DNA from: Candidatus Gracilibacteria bacterium GN02-872
GTDB taxonomy: Bacteria > Patescibacteriota > Gracilibacteria > BD1-5 > UBA6164
Direction of reading: 5' to 3'
Assembly (NCBI GenBank): GCA_003260325.1
Contig: MOLU01000008.1
Location: forward strand, 1 to 53,677
DNA: 53,677 nucleotides
Position 1 is the first letter of the stretch. Every line of letters begins with the position of its first letter. The position numbers were made by a program, and so were the translations under genes. Below are positions 11,159 to 20,027 of this stretch, piece after piece. The notes under the pieces are model-generated. The model worked only from the letters and a program-made list of their open reading frames with translations, had not been told where the DNA came from and did not search any database.

Positions 11159-11726
11159 CTTTTTTTATTTCCACAAGTCAACTTACAGGATCAAACTCAA
11201 TAATTCATTTTTCTTTACTATATGATAGTTCAAATTGTAAAATTGAGTTTTCATTACAATCTTCTCAAATCACTTTTGCTGTTTTTGTTCATTCAAATAC
11301 TATTTTTGCAGAATCAATACTCTTTTCTCATCAAACTCAATTACATTTCAAAGCTTCTATTTTTTCTCAGACAGAAGCTTTATTTGTAGTCACAATTCTT
11401 GGTTCTTTAACTTCAGAAATATCTTTTTGTTTTGGGTATGCAGTTACTTCCAAAGTAGCTGTTGTTTTATTTATTGCTATTTCCCATTGTTCAATATCCT
11501 CAAATCAAATTTTTTTTGTTGTATCATAAAGATTTTTTCAGACCAAAGCATCGTTTCTAATTGCTTCTATTTGGGTAATTATTCTATTTGAAAATATTTC
11601 AAGCTTTTGTTTATCAGATAATCACTGAAAGTTTAAACTTGTTGCAGTTAGTGCAATAAATGTGATAAGTCCGATAACAACAACGAGTTCGATGAGACTA
11701 AAAGCATTTTTATTTTTTTTGCACAT
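11142..11726 (-). CDS. Type IV prepilin-like protein
   Basis: 194 residues. The N-terminus MCKKNKNA|FSLIELVVVIGL shows the prepilin peptidase site, the conserved Glu5 and the hydrophobic pilin helix (to about residue 30). The C-terminal part is a beta-rich pseudopilin-like domain with a cysteine pair. The residue before the cleavage site is alanine rather than the near-universal glycine. It is probably a minor pilin or pseudopilin assembled by the nearby ATPase. The short basic leader lacks UGA codons. Confidence 0.85.
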
Positions 11727-11815
11727 AAAAATTTGAAAAATTTTAAAAAATAAATAATATATTACATATTTTACTTATAAAAATATAAGTTCAAATTATT
11801 TTTTAAAAAAGTTTT

Positions 11816-12799
11816 ATGAAAAATAGATTTTTGTTGAAAATATTGGCTTTTTTCGCTATGTTTTTATTTATAATTCCAGCTTTTGCTGATAAATGATTAA
11901 AAGTTGATGAAAAGACTTCTGATTCAGTAAAATTATCTTGGGATAAAGATGAAAAAGCTGATTACTATCAAATAAATTATTGAGAGAAACCTACTACAAG
12001 TGCAAAACCTACTTGACAAACAGAAACTCTTCAAACAACTTCTACAGAAATAACTTGATTAACAGGAACAAAATATTATTTTTCTCTTGTTTGAATGAAT
12101 TCTGATGGATGAGAGATATTTAAAAGTAAAGACTTAGAAGTTAATCTAGCTGATGATACAAAAACTTCTTCGGATGTATTTTCTATAACTAAATCAAAAT
12201 TAGTTGAAAAAAATGTTTTAGAAATAACTTTCTCAAAAAATTTAGATTCTAAAAAACTTGAAGATGCAGAATTTAAAATTGAAGCAGTAAATGATTCTTC
12301 TGATTATTTAAAAGTAAAAAGTGTAAAAGCTGTTGCTTGAGATCCAAAAACAGTTAGGGTTGAATTTGATTGAACTCCAACTGACAAAGTTGAATACAAA
12401 GTCGTAGTTTTAGCTATTTTTGATGAAAAATGAAGTAATATAAAATTTTGAGTAGATTCTGAAACTAAGTTTGTTTGAGGAGAGCTTGATAAAGAGGTTG
12501 TTGTAACAAATACAAAAGCAGATGATCCAAAAGCTACAGATACAAAAAAAGAAGATTTAAACTCAGCTTGACCATCAACTTGAAAAACTGAAGAACAAAC
12601 TAAAACAGAAGATAAAACAGAAAAAACAACTACAAAAAAAGAATTGAAATGAGAATCTTGAAAAAAAGAAGATACAGGTAAAAATGTAGAAGCAATCTCA
12701 GAAAATAAAGAAAAACTTCCACAAACTTGACCAGAAACTATTATAATTATAGTTGTAGCATTGCTTGCAACTGCTTGATTCTTTGCATTAAGAAAATAA
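11816..12799 (+). CDS. LPXTG-like cell-surface protein with fibronectin III-like domain
   Basis: 327 residues. A signal peptide (residues 1-25, ending IPAFA|D) is followed by an FN3-like domain (VKLSWDKDEKADYYQINY ... GTKYYFSLVGMNSDG, about 30-105), a second beta domain (about 115-215) and a Lys/Glu/Thr-rich stalk. The C-terminus is LPQTGPE, a hydrophobic helix and the short basic tail LRK: a textbook sortase sorting signal. The protein is therefore probably anchored to the cell surface, as known for Gram-positive-type sortase systems; no sortase gene is in this window. Confidence 0.85.
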
Positions 12800-12827
12800 A
12801 AAAGAGATAAATTTATCTCTTTTTTTA
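12798..12827. terminator. Bidirectional intrinsic terminator
   Basis: A-run GAGATAAA directly abutting TTTATCTC T-run, between convergent genes. Confidence 0.85.
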
Positions 12828-12828
12828 T

Positions 12829-13320
12829 TTATCTCAAAAATAATCAAACAATGAAAAATTTTGAAATTTTGTGATGGAACTTATATTTTCTCATTATTTC
12901 TTTGTAAAAAGCATATTTTTTTCAAACATTATCACTTTCTGCTAAAATATCATGTTTTATGTAATTATATTTTGGAGTAAGTTTTAGTTTTTCATTTAAT
13001 TCACAAATTTTAAAAATAAAGTTTATTTCATTATGAAGCATTTTATAAGTACTAAGTTTATTTTCAATATTATAATTTAGAGAACTCTCTTTAAAATCTT
13101 TTTCCTTTAATTCCACATATTCTGCAAAAACTTCATTGTGTTTGCTTAGAAAATCATCTGTTGCATAATAAAGCGAAACAATTTTGTAATTTCTTTTTTT
13201 GAAAAGTGACATTAAAATCTCTTCCAATTTATTTAATTTAAGCCTAAAGGCTATAATAAAAGAAAGATAAAATCATATTATTAAAAATATTATAATAATG
13301 ATAATAATTAAATAAGGCAT
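12829..13320 (-). CDS. LemA-like small membrane-anchored helical protein
   Basis: 163 residues. One N-terminal transmembrane helix (about residues 2-25) is followed by a long helical domain (RLKLNKLEEILMSLFKKRNY, then repeated charged helices). This topology and the helical spacing resemble LemA proteins, but I cannot see decisive signature residues. It is transcribed away from the secE promoter. The ATG gives the only version that includes the membrane helix. Confidence 0.55.
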
Positions 13321-13385
13321 AACAAAGACATTATTTGATATTATAATTATTTTAATATAAAATTAGCAAAAAAGCAAAAAAAGTA

Positions 13386-13413
13386 TTGCTTTTTGAAAAA
13401 TATTTGTTATAAT
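13386..13413 (+). promoter_or_regulatory. Promoter of secE-nusG
   Basis: TTGCTT at 13386 and TATAAT at 13408 with 16-base spacing, giving a start site near 13420. Confidence 0.7.
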
Positions 13414-13487
13414 GTGCTTGACAAGTGTTGCAAGATATTATATTGCAACATTTTTTAATGAAAAAAATATTTTTTAAATTTTTATTT

Positions 13488-13667
13488 ATGAATTTTATAA
13501 AAGCCTCTATTAGAGAACTGAGACATGTAGTTTGGCCAACAAAAGAAGACACAACAAAGTATTTTTTAATTGTTGTAATAACTTTGCTACTTTTCGGAAT
13601 TTATTTATTTATTTTCTCAACTATATTTTCAGAAGGTTTACTTTATTTGAAAAATTTTGTTTCTTAA
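13488..13667 (+). CDS. secE: Preprotein translocase subunit SecE
   Basis: 59 residues from the ATG at 13488 (MNFIKASIRELRHVVWPTKE). It shows the SecE signature E-L-x-x-V-x-W-P-T-x-x-E-T followed by a single transmembrane helix. SecE holds the SecYEG channel together. In-frame ATGs at 13458 and 13425 would add a basic hydrophobic stretch; 13425 is only about five bases from the predicted transcription start. Position directly before nusG is the conserved bacterial order. Confidence 0.92.
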   Translation: MNFIKASIRELRHVVWPTKEDTTKYFLIVVITLLLFGIYLFIFSTIFSEGLLYLKNFVS

Positions 13668-13685
13668 TTATTATCTTTTTAGATT

Positions 13686-14216
13686 ATGTCAAAAAAAGCA
13701 GAATGGTATGTTATCCAAGTTATTTCTTGAACAGAAGAAAATGTTAAAAGATCACTTTTTCAAAGAAGAGAAAGTTTAGCAATGGAAGACTACATAATTG
13801 ATGTTTATGTTCCTACTCATGATGTAGTTTCTGTCAGATCTGGATGACAAAAAGTAAAAAAACAAAGAAATTTACTTCCAGGTTACATACTTGTAAATAT
13901 GGTTGTTACAAACGAAAGTTGGTATATAGTCAGAAACACTCCAAATGTAACTTGATTTTTATGAGCTTGAAATATCCCAGTTCCTGTTTCTTGAGCTGAA
14001 CTTGAACAACTAAAATGAAAAGTTCAAGAAAAATCAGAAACATTTGAAACAAAATATAAAATATGAGACACTGCTACAATCATAAAATGACCTTTTGAGT
14101 GAAATGAGTGAGTTATCACTTGAATAAATGATAAAAAAGGAACAGTAAAGCTAAATGTAAACTTACTTTGAAGAGATACACCAATAGAATTAGAGTTTCC
14201 AGATATAAAGGTTTAA
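13686..14216 (+). CDS. nusG: Transcription elongation/termination factor NusG
   Basis: 176 residues, normal length. The NGN domain begins EWYVIQVISGTEENVKRSL and includes the RNLLPGYILVNM and WYIVRNTPNVTGFLG segments; a C-terminal KOW domain contains GDTATIIKGPFEGNEGVI. NusG binds RNA polymerase and couples it to Rho or the ribosome. Nearly all conserved glycines are UGA-coded. Second gene of the secE operon, 18 bases after secE; the usual rplK does not follow. Confidence 0.97.
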
Positions 14217-14232
14217 AAAAAATTGATAATTT

Positions 14233-14910
14233 ATGAAAAATATTATACTATTCTTATTATTTCTAGTTAGTATTTTTGTTATAAATATTGCCTTTTATTA
14301 CACATCATCTGATTATAGAGACTTTATCAAAAGAGTAAAAACTGAGTCAGAAAATACAAAAGAAGTTCCAGATTTCAGTTTAAGATGAGAAAATAATTAC
14401 TTTTCATGAAAAATAGAAAAAAACAAAGAAGAAAATAAAACAGAAAAAACGGACAGTGATAAAAAGCAACAAACAAAAAATACTAAAACACCAGCACCTG
14501 TTACGACTCAAGAGGTAAAACTCTGAAAATGATATCAGGATATTTTAAATATGTTTTCAGAATATGATTTGAAAAAACTTGAAGTTAATGCAAATCTATT
14601 TGACTTAACAAATGAATATCCAGATGCATATTATGAATTTTATTCTCCAAAACTAACTTTGTATTTTTTTACAACAAAAAATTATAAAGAAGTTTATGAT
14701 ATATTTGATGTTTTGCAACTAGAGCTTCCTTTTAAAATAAATGCTATGAATAATTTCTGAGAAAAATCATTTTACATAAATTTCAACAAAGATGTAAATG
14801 ATGCAGTTAGAATGGTTATTCTTCATAAATGAATTGTTTTTTGATTAAAAGTTGATAAAAATGAATACAGCAAAATTAAACAAAGATTACAAAATTTAAG
14901 AAATAAATAA
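14233..14910 (+). CDS. Hypothetical membrane-anchored protein
   Basis: 225 residues; not recognised. An N-terminal signal-anchor (residues 2-24) is followed by a charged, low-complexity linker (about 45-95, Lys/Glu/Thr-rich) and a folded alpha/beta domain (about 105-225) with LEVNANLFDLTNEYPDAYYE and KSFYINFNKDVNDAVRMVI. Probably an exported protein of the cell envelope. It sits between nusG and greA with 16- and 6-base gaps, so it is likely part of the same transcript. Confidence 0.65.
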
Positions 14911-14916
14911 AAAATT

Positions 14917-15390
14917 ATGGCTAAAATATATTTAACAAAAGAGTGATTAGAAAAATTACAAAATGAATTAAATCATTTAAAAACCGTAAAAAGACTTGAA
15001 ATAGCTGAAAAACTTAAAGAAGCTATTTCGTTTTGAGACTTATCTGAAAACTCAGAATATGAAGATGCAAGAAATGAACAAGCTCAAATAGAGCATAGAA
15101 TAGCTAGTTTAGAGGAACAACTAAAAGATATTGAAATAATTGAAGAGTGAAATGATAACTGAGAAAAGGTTAGTATTTGAACTATTGTAGAAATAGAGAA
15201 TCTTGAAACAAAAGAAAAAGAAATTTTGAAAATAGTTGGTTCTACAGAAGTTGATATATTCTCTGAACCAAAAATGATATCAAACGAATCTCCAATTTGA
15301 GCAGCTTTACTTTGAAAGAAAACTTGAACAAAAATAAAAGCAAAGGCTTTGTGATGAAATTATGAATTCAAAATCATAAGTATAAAATAA
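14917..15390 (+). CDS. greA: Transcript cleavage factor GreA
   Basis: 157 residues, normal length. The N-terminal coiled coil ([20 protein letters not shown]) carries the acidic tip motif [16 protein letters not shown] that reaches the RNA polymerase active site. The C-terminal FKBP-like domain contains IGTIVEIE and SPIGAALLGKKTG. GreA rescues backtracked polymerase by stimulating transcript cleavage. Its closeness to nusG groups two elongation factors in one operon. Confidence 0.97.
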
Positions 15391-15403
15391 TTTTTTAAAA
15401 AAT

Positions 15404-15820
15404 ATGCAAAATAATCTTTTTTATACATATATTTTACTTGTTCCTGCTGTAACTTTTGCTATAACAGTATTTTTAAAATGAATTTACATAAAAGTAAAAA
15501 CTTGAAAAATAGACTTCAATAGAGCATTTTGAACTTGATGAATGCCATCAGTTCACTCTGCAATTGTAGTTTCTTTAGCAACAGCAGTAGCTTTAAAATA
15601 CTGAATATATGATGATAAATTTGCTATTACTTTGACTTTTACGATGATAATCATTTATGATGCGATAAATATACGATTTGAAGCAGGACAGCATGCAAAA
15701 GAACTAAATAAGCATCTTTGAGAGCAGAGATATAAAGAATCACTTTGACATTTGCCAAGTGAAGCTTTTGCATGAAGTATTTTATGAATTTTGATTGCGT
15801 ATTTATTATATTTAGTCTAA
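15404..15820 (+). CDS. Divergent PAP2 family (DUF212) membrane protein
   Basis: 138 residues with four predicted membrane segments. The conserved motifs of the DUF212/divergent PAP2 family are present: GGMPSVHSAIVVSLATA near residue 45, YDAINIRFEAGQHA near 88 and LGHLPSEAFAGSILGI near 120. These histidine-containing motifs resemble PAP2 phosphatases, but activity in this family is not established. It closes the nusG-greA gene string. Confidence 0.88.
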
Positions 15821-15842
15821 AAATATTTTAAATATTTGGATG

Positions 15843-15873
15843 AAAGCTGATTTAAAAAAAATCAGTTTTTTTA
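15843..15873 (+). terminator. Intrinsic terminator
   Basis: CTGATTT and AAATCAG arms followed by T7, after the DUF212 gene. Confidence 0.7.
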
Positions 15874-15888
15874 TTTTTCTAAAAATTT

Positions 15889-15920
15889 AAAAAAAAAGAG
15901 AATGATTTTTCTCATTCTCT
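15889..15920 (-). terminator. Intrinsic terminator of glmS
   Basis: AGAGAATGA and TCATTCTCT arms; on the minus strand a long U-run follows. It lies just beyond the glmS stop. Confidence 0.8.
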
Positions 15921-15930
15921 AAAACAAATT

Positions 15931-17754
15931 TTACTCAACAGTTACACTTTTTGCCAAATTTTGGGGTTTATCTATGTCTCTTTTCAATTCTTTTGCAATT
16001 TCTACAGCAAAAATCCAAAGTGGAATCAAAGGTAAAAATGGAGTCAAAACTCTGTGAGTTTTTGGTATTTCAATCACATCATCATAAATATCTTTTTCTG
16101 TGTCTCAAGCTGTTATTACTCATAAAACTATTCAATTTCTAGCTTTTATTTCTTTCACATTTGAAATTGTTTTTTCTCTTAAAATATTTTTTGGATTGAT
16201 AACAATACAAGGAAAATTTGGTCAAACCAAAGCTAAAGGTCAGTGTTTTAATTCTCCTGTTTGATAACTTTCTGAATGAATATAACTTAACTCTTTTAAT
16301 TTTAAACTAGCTTCGCAAGCAGCTCAATAAACTAAATTTCTTCATAAATAAAAGAAATGATTGAATTTTCCATATTTTTTTGCTAATTTTTTGTATTGAT
16401 TTTGTTTTTCTAAAAGTCATTCTATTTTTAAATCTAATTTTCCAAGTTCTTCAATAATTTGTTTTGCTTCATTTATTTGTAAATTTCTTTTTATTCACAT
16501 AGAAATAGCCATTGTTATCAAAACAGCCAGTTGAGCAATAATATTTTTCGTTGAAGCAACTCAAACTTCAACTCAAGAGTGAGTATAAAGTCACATATCG
16601 CACATTCTCGCAATTGTGCTTCAAACGACATTTACTATACCAAATGCTAAACATCATTTTTCTTTAACCATTTTTACAGATTCTCTTACATCTGCTGTTT
16701 CTCAAGATTGAGACATAAAAATGTATAAAGTTTTTTTATTTGGAATAAATTTTTCATACAAAAACTCTGAAGAAACTCTTACTTCTGTTTTTATCTCAGA
16801 TAATTCTTCAAGCCAGCTTTTTCCAACAACTCAAGCAAAAAAACTTGAACCAGAAGCAATTATTTCAATATTTTCAAAGTCATAAGAATTTAATTCTTCC
16901 AAAGTTTCGTTTGTAATTGTTTTTGTGTCAAAATTTATTCTTCAGTTTAAAGCATTTCTTAAAACCTGGCTTGTTTCAAAAATCTCTTTTTCTGTAAATG
17001 TCTCAAATTTTCCTTTTGAAACATTTCACATTTCTTCAGTTATTTCTTCAGTTTCTTTTTCTACAACTTTTCAAAAAGAGAAAACTTCAAATTTTCCGTT
17101 TTTTATTACAACTGTTTCATAATCATCAAGAGTTGTGAATTCTGTTGCAACATTTCAAAGAGCATTTATATCACTTGATAAAAAAATTGCATCATCACTT
17201 ACTCAAATAATCATCGGACTTCAAAGTTTTGCTCAAATCAAAACATCAGGATTTTCTCTATCTATAACGGCTATCGCATAAGCTCAAACAATTTGTTTTG
17301 TTACTTTTTCCAGAGTACTATGCAAATCTCAGTCATACAATTCTTCAAATAATTTCGCAACAACTTCTGTATCAGTTTCACTATAAAATTTGTATTTTTT
17401 TTCTAATTCTTTTTTAATTGTGAAATAGTTCTCAATTATTCAGTTATGAACTATAAAAAATCTTCAGTTTTGGCTTTGATGAGGATGAGTATTCTCAAGA
17501 GTTACTTTTCAGTGAGTAGCCCATCTTGTGTGTGCAATTCAGTTACAATACAATCATTCTTTTTTTGGATTTTTATTTATTTTTGAAGCTAAATTTGAAA
17601 CTTTTCAAACTTCTTTTTCTAAAAATATTTCAGAATCTTTATTTACAGCTAATATTCAGGCACTATCGTAACCTCTGTATTCGAGTCTTCTAAGTCATTC
17701 AACAAGAAAAGGAATAGAATTTTCTTTTCAATTATACGCAAAAATTCAGCACAT
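15931..17754 (-). CDS. glmS: Glutamine-fructose-6-phosphate aminotransferase GlmS
   Basis: 607 residues, full length. It starts MCGIFAYNG, so Cys2 is the class II amidotransferase nucleophile, and has the RRLEYRGYDSAG, THPHQS and HNGIIENY motifs. The two SIS domains follow (IIASGSSFFAG, SQSGETADVRES, GVEVGVASTKN) and the C-terminus ends KPQNLAKSVTVE as in the family. It makes glucosamine-6-phosphate for peptidoglycan and other amino-sugar polymers. Single gene with its own terminator. I saw no glmS ribozyme core upstream, only AT-rich sequence. Confidence 0.97.
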
Positions 17755-17933
17755 ATTTTTCTAAAAATTATATTTTAAAATGTTTTTTGATTATAATTTT
17801 TAAATATTTTTTTGCAATTTTTGAAAAATATTTTGTTATATAGCAAAAAATATTTTCCTCTAGAAATAGATTATATCTCATAATAAAATAAGTGAAGAAA
17901 AAGAACTTTTCAATAAAATAAGGCAAAAAAAAT

Positions 17934-17977
17934 AATATTTGTCAAACTAAAATGCATTTTTTTGTTTGACAAATATT
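17934..17977. repeat. Perfect 14-bp inverted repeat
   Basis: AATATTTGTCAAAC and GTTTGACAAATATT flank 16 bases that can themselves pair (AAAA-TGCA-TTTT). The element ends 50 bases before the Shine-Dalgarno-led gene at 18028. It could be an operator, a terminator or an element boundary. The rest of the 17755-18014 gap shows no gene. Confidence 0.75.
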
Positions 17978-18014
17978 TTAAATAAATTATCATAATTATG
18001 TCATTTTTCAAACT

Positions 18015-18020
18015 AAGGAG
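18015..18020 (+). promoter_or_regulatory. Shine-Dalgarno site AAGGAG
   Basis: A canonical AAGGAG seven bases before the ATG at 18028. It selects that start over the ATGs at 17998 and 18022. Other genes in the window lack such a site. Confidence 0.7.
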
Positions 18021-18027
18021 AATGGAG

Positions 18028-18312
18028 ATGACTAGAGTAGAGTATCTTTTGAAAGGTCAATTAAAATCTCATTATGTGGACAAGAAGGATTTTAAGATCA
18101 CACCTGAAGTAATTGCTTACTGCTTACATTATGGTGACTTTAGAGATTATTTCACTAGTGTTCATGTTATTGGTAAAAAGGTCTCAAGGGAGAGCTTACC
18201 AGATCATGAAAAGCGGAATCTAGATCCAGATTTTAAATGGCTAGCAAAAACATCTGATGGGAAATATTTCCCATTGGAAAATGTGGTTCTTGTTCAACCA
18301 GATAGTGTTTAA
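18028..18312 (+). CDS. Atypical small protein, possibly transferred
   Basis: 94 residues from the start favoured by the Shine-Dalgarno site (104 if translated from 17998); not recognised. It has no membrane segment; the fold looks alpha/beta with an acidic C-terminal half (LAKTSDGKYFPLENVVLV). All four glycines use GGT or GGG and there is no in-frame UGA, whereas neighbours use UGA freely. The base composition is visibly richer in G+C and the terminator has a GC-rich stem. These features suggest acquisition from a standard-code donor or an unusually constrained gene. Confidence 0.65.
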   Translation: MTRVEYLLKGQLKSHYVDKKDFKITPEVIAYCLHYGDFRDYFTSVHVIGKKVSRESLPDHEKRNLDPDFKWLAKTSDGKYFPLENVVLVQPDSV

Positions 18313-18333
18313 CAAGGTGCAATAGCTCTACTA

Positions 18334-18361
18334 AAAAGCCACCATTAGGACGGTGGCTTTT
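18334..18361 (+). terminator. GC-rich intrinsic terminator
   Basis: AAAAGCCACC and GGTGGCTTTT arms with an eight-base loop. It is stronger and more GC-rich than the other terminators in the window, which are mostly A/T-stemmed. Confidence 0.8.
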
Positions 18362-18372
18362 GGCTCCAAAAA

Positions 18373-18753
18373 CTAGTCTAAACTCTCCAAAATCTTTTCA
18401 AGTTCTTTTTTAGTTTCCTCTAAAAAATCATCATTATTATCCAAATCATCATTTGAAAAAGTTTTTTTGTCTTCTATAAAAATTATTATTCTCCTATCCG
18501 AAAAATAAAAAAATATTTCTTTTATTTCATCATATTTTTTATAATTTGAAAAAAAATTATAAATAGCAAGATGGCTACAATTTAGTATTGTAGCTATATT
18601 TCTCCATGATTTTTTTTGGAGAATATGAAAAAAAAGAGCTTTTACAAATATAATTCAACTTATTCTTTTTGGGAAAAATCAAATTTTATTAAAAACTCTT
18701 TTGATGTAGTTATAATCCTTTGTTTGCAGTTTATGAGTTCTTATTAACCACAT
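18373..18753 (-). CDS. Hypothetical helix-turn-helix-like protein
   Basis: 126 residues; not firmly recognised. A basic N-terminal region (KDYNYIKRVFNKIGFFPKR) precedes a possible helix-turn-helix, SWRNIATILNCSHLAIYNFF, near residues 48-67, reminiscent of the small DNA-binding part of IS5-type transposases. The C-terminus is very acidic (NDDLDNNDDFLEE). No inverted repeats or catalytic DDE domain accompany it. It abuts the next membrane gene with a four-base gap. Confidence 0.5.
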
Positions 18754-18757
18754 ATTT

Positions 18758-19234
18758 TTAGACTCTTATTTTTGTAATTTTTTCACCGTATTTTAATCAA
18801 TTCGAAGTTATAAGTTTTCAAGTTAATCAAGCAAAAAATGGTAAAAATCAAGCAAAAACTAAAAATTCATTTATATCTAAACTTTCAGTGTTTACAACTA
18901 TTCAAGCTGAATACCAAAGTAAAACTGCAAAAATCAATTGTGCAATTCTGATATATTTTTTCTTAGCTAAAGGCATTTTAAAAATTCAAAAAATACCGAA
19001 GGCAAGAGGGAAAACTCATAATCAAACAATTCCATATTTTATATAATCTGATATTGAAGTAGTATCAGAAACAGTTCAAAATAGGATAGTTTTTTCTATT
19101 TGGTTAGATTCTTCTCATTGTAAAAAGAAATTGTAGTACAAAACAGAAATCAAAAGTAATCCAAAAATAAGCCTTATAATGATTATTGTGCTATCCTTTG
19201 GTCTTTTTTGTAAAAATTTTATAAATTCAAACAT
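18758..19234 (-). CDS. Hypothetical four-helix membrane protein
   Basis: 158 residues; not recognised. Hydrophobic segments lie at about residues 17-37, 62-80, 90-112 and 118-138, with a short soluble loop after the first. Several helix glycines are UGA-coded. It is the first gene of a two-gene minus-strand operon with the helix-turn-helix-like protein. It diverges from tRNA-Gln. Confidence 0.6.
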
Positions 19235-19304
19235 ATTTTTAAAAAATTATTAAACTAAAATTTAGAGTATTTTAAAAAAAGTTTGAAAAAAAGCAAAATT
19301 TATT

Positions 19305-19331
19305 TTGACTTTTCTAAAATTTTTATATAAT
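19305..19331 (+). promoter_or_regulatory. Promoter of tRNA-Gln
   Basis: TTGACT (19305) and TATAAT (19326) with 15-base spacing, about 31 bases before the tRNA. Confidence 0.6.
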
Positions 19332-19362
19332 AGTGTCACTCCAGAATAATTTCTTAATGTTT

Positions 19363-19438
19363 TGGGATGTAGCCAAGCGGTAAGGCAGCGGACTTTGACT
19401 CCGCCATTTCGGGGGTTCGAATCCCTCCATCCCAGCCA
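19363..19438 (+). tRNA. tRNA-Gln (anticodon TTG)
   Basis: A 76-base cloverleaf. The acceptor TGGGATG pairs with CATCCCA, with the U1:A72 pair typical of tRNA-Gln. The D-arm is AGCC...GGCA, the anticodon stem GCGGA/TCCGC encloses loop CTTTGAC, and a standard T-arm contains GTTCGAA. The discriminator is G and CCA is encoded. It is followed by a partial tandem duplication of its 3' end. Confidence 0.96.
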
Positions 19439-19525
19439 TATAAAGCCAAAACTTAATTTTTTTTGAAAGAAAGCATAACAAACCCTTACAGAATTCTTTG
19501 GGATTCGAAGTGAGGGTTTTTCTGA
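19418..19525. repeat. 108-bp direct repeat, copy 1 (tRNA-Gln 3' end plus terminator)
   Basis: It covers the last 21 bases of tRNA-Gln and the downstream hairpin (AAACCCTTAC at 19480 pairing with GTGAGGGTTT at 19510, then T-run), which probably ends the tRNA transcript. Identical to 19589-19696. Confidence 0.9.
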
Positions 19526-19588
19526 AAGAAAAATTCAAATGTGATGAATAAGAGCATTTGAAACGAGTGGCCTACCCAAAAAGGGAGC

Positions 19589-19696
19589 CGAATCCCTCCA
19601 TCCCAGCCATATAAAGCCAAAACTTAATTTTTTTTGAAAGAAAGCATAACAAACCCTTACAGAATTCTTTGGGATTCGAAGTGAGGGTTTTTCTGA
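19589..19696. repeat. 108-bp direct repeat, copy 2 (tRNA-Gln 3' fragment plus terminator)
   Basis: An exact second copy at 171-bp period. It carries only the tRNA 3' end from the T-loop CGA onward, with the same terminator hairpin. Positions 19526-19588 between the copies are a richer-GC spacer with no tRNA fold. From 19697 to 19800 I see only AT-rich sequence. Confidence 0.9.
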
Positions 19697-19800
19697 TTTA
19701 AAAAACTAAAAATGATTTTGTCAATTATTTTTTTTAAATAAAACTTCAAAAAAGTTATTTTTTGGATAATATAGACTATATTTAATATTTTTATCTTTAT

Positions 19801-20010
19801 ATGCCTAATTCAGAAAAGAAAAAACTAAAAACTTCAGAAATTTTATTTACTTTGTCAGGAATTATCTTTATTTTACTTATTTGTACAACTGTTTTTTTGC
19901 TTATAAAAATAAATGTTCTTGAAACAAAATTTGAATCATTAAACGAAAAAACTACTAAAATGGAAAAAGATTTAAATTGAGTGAGTCACCATTTACTTAT
20001 TTCAGAATAA
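19801..20010 (+). CDS. Small single-helix membrane protein
   Basis: 69 residues. A basic N-terminus and one hydrophobic helix (about residues 12-38) are followed by a short coiled-coil-like segment (ETKFESLNEKTTKMEKDL). The frame contains one UGA near the end. Not recognised. It precedes radA by 17 bases and is probably co-transcribed. Confidence 0.55.
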
Positions 20011-20027
20011 TTTTTAACTTTTTAAAG

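Noticed and set aside
17755..17933. glmS ribozyme upstream of glmS
   Set aside because: The leader is AT-rich and too simple; no ribozyme core visible.
18373..18753. Intact insertion sequence
   Set aside because: Only a possible helix-turn-helix; no DDE catalytic domain, terminal inverted repeats or target duplication.
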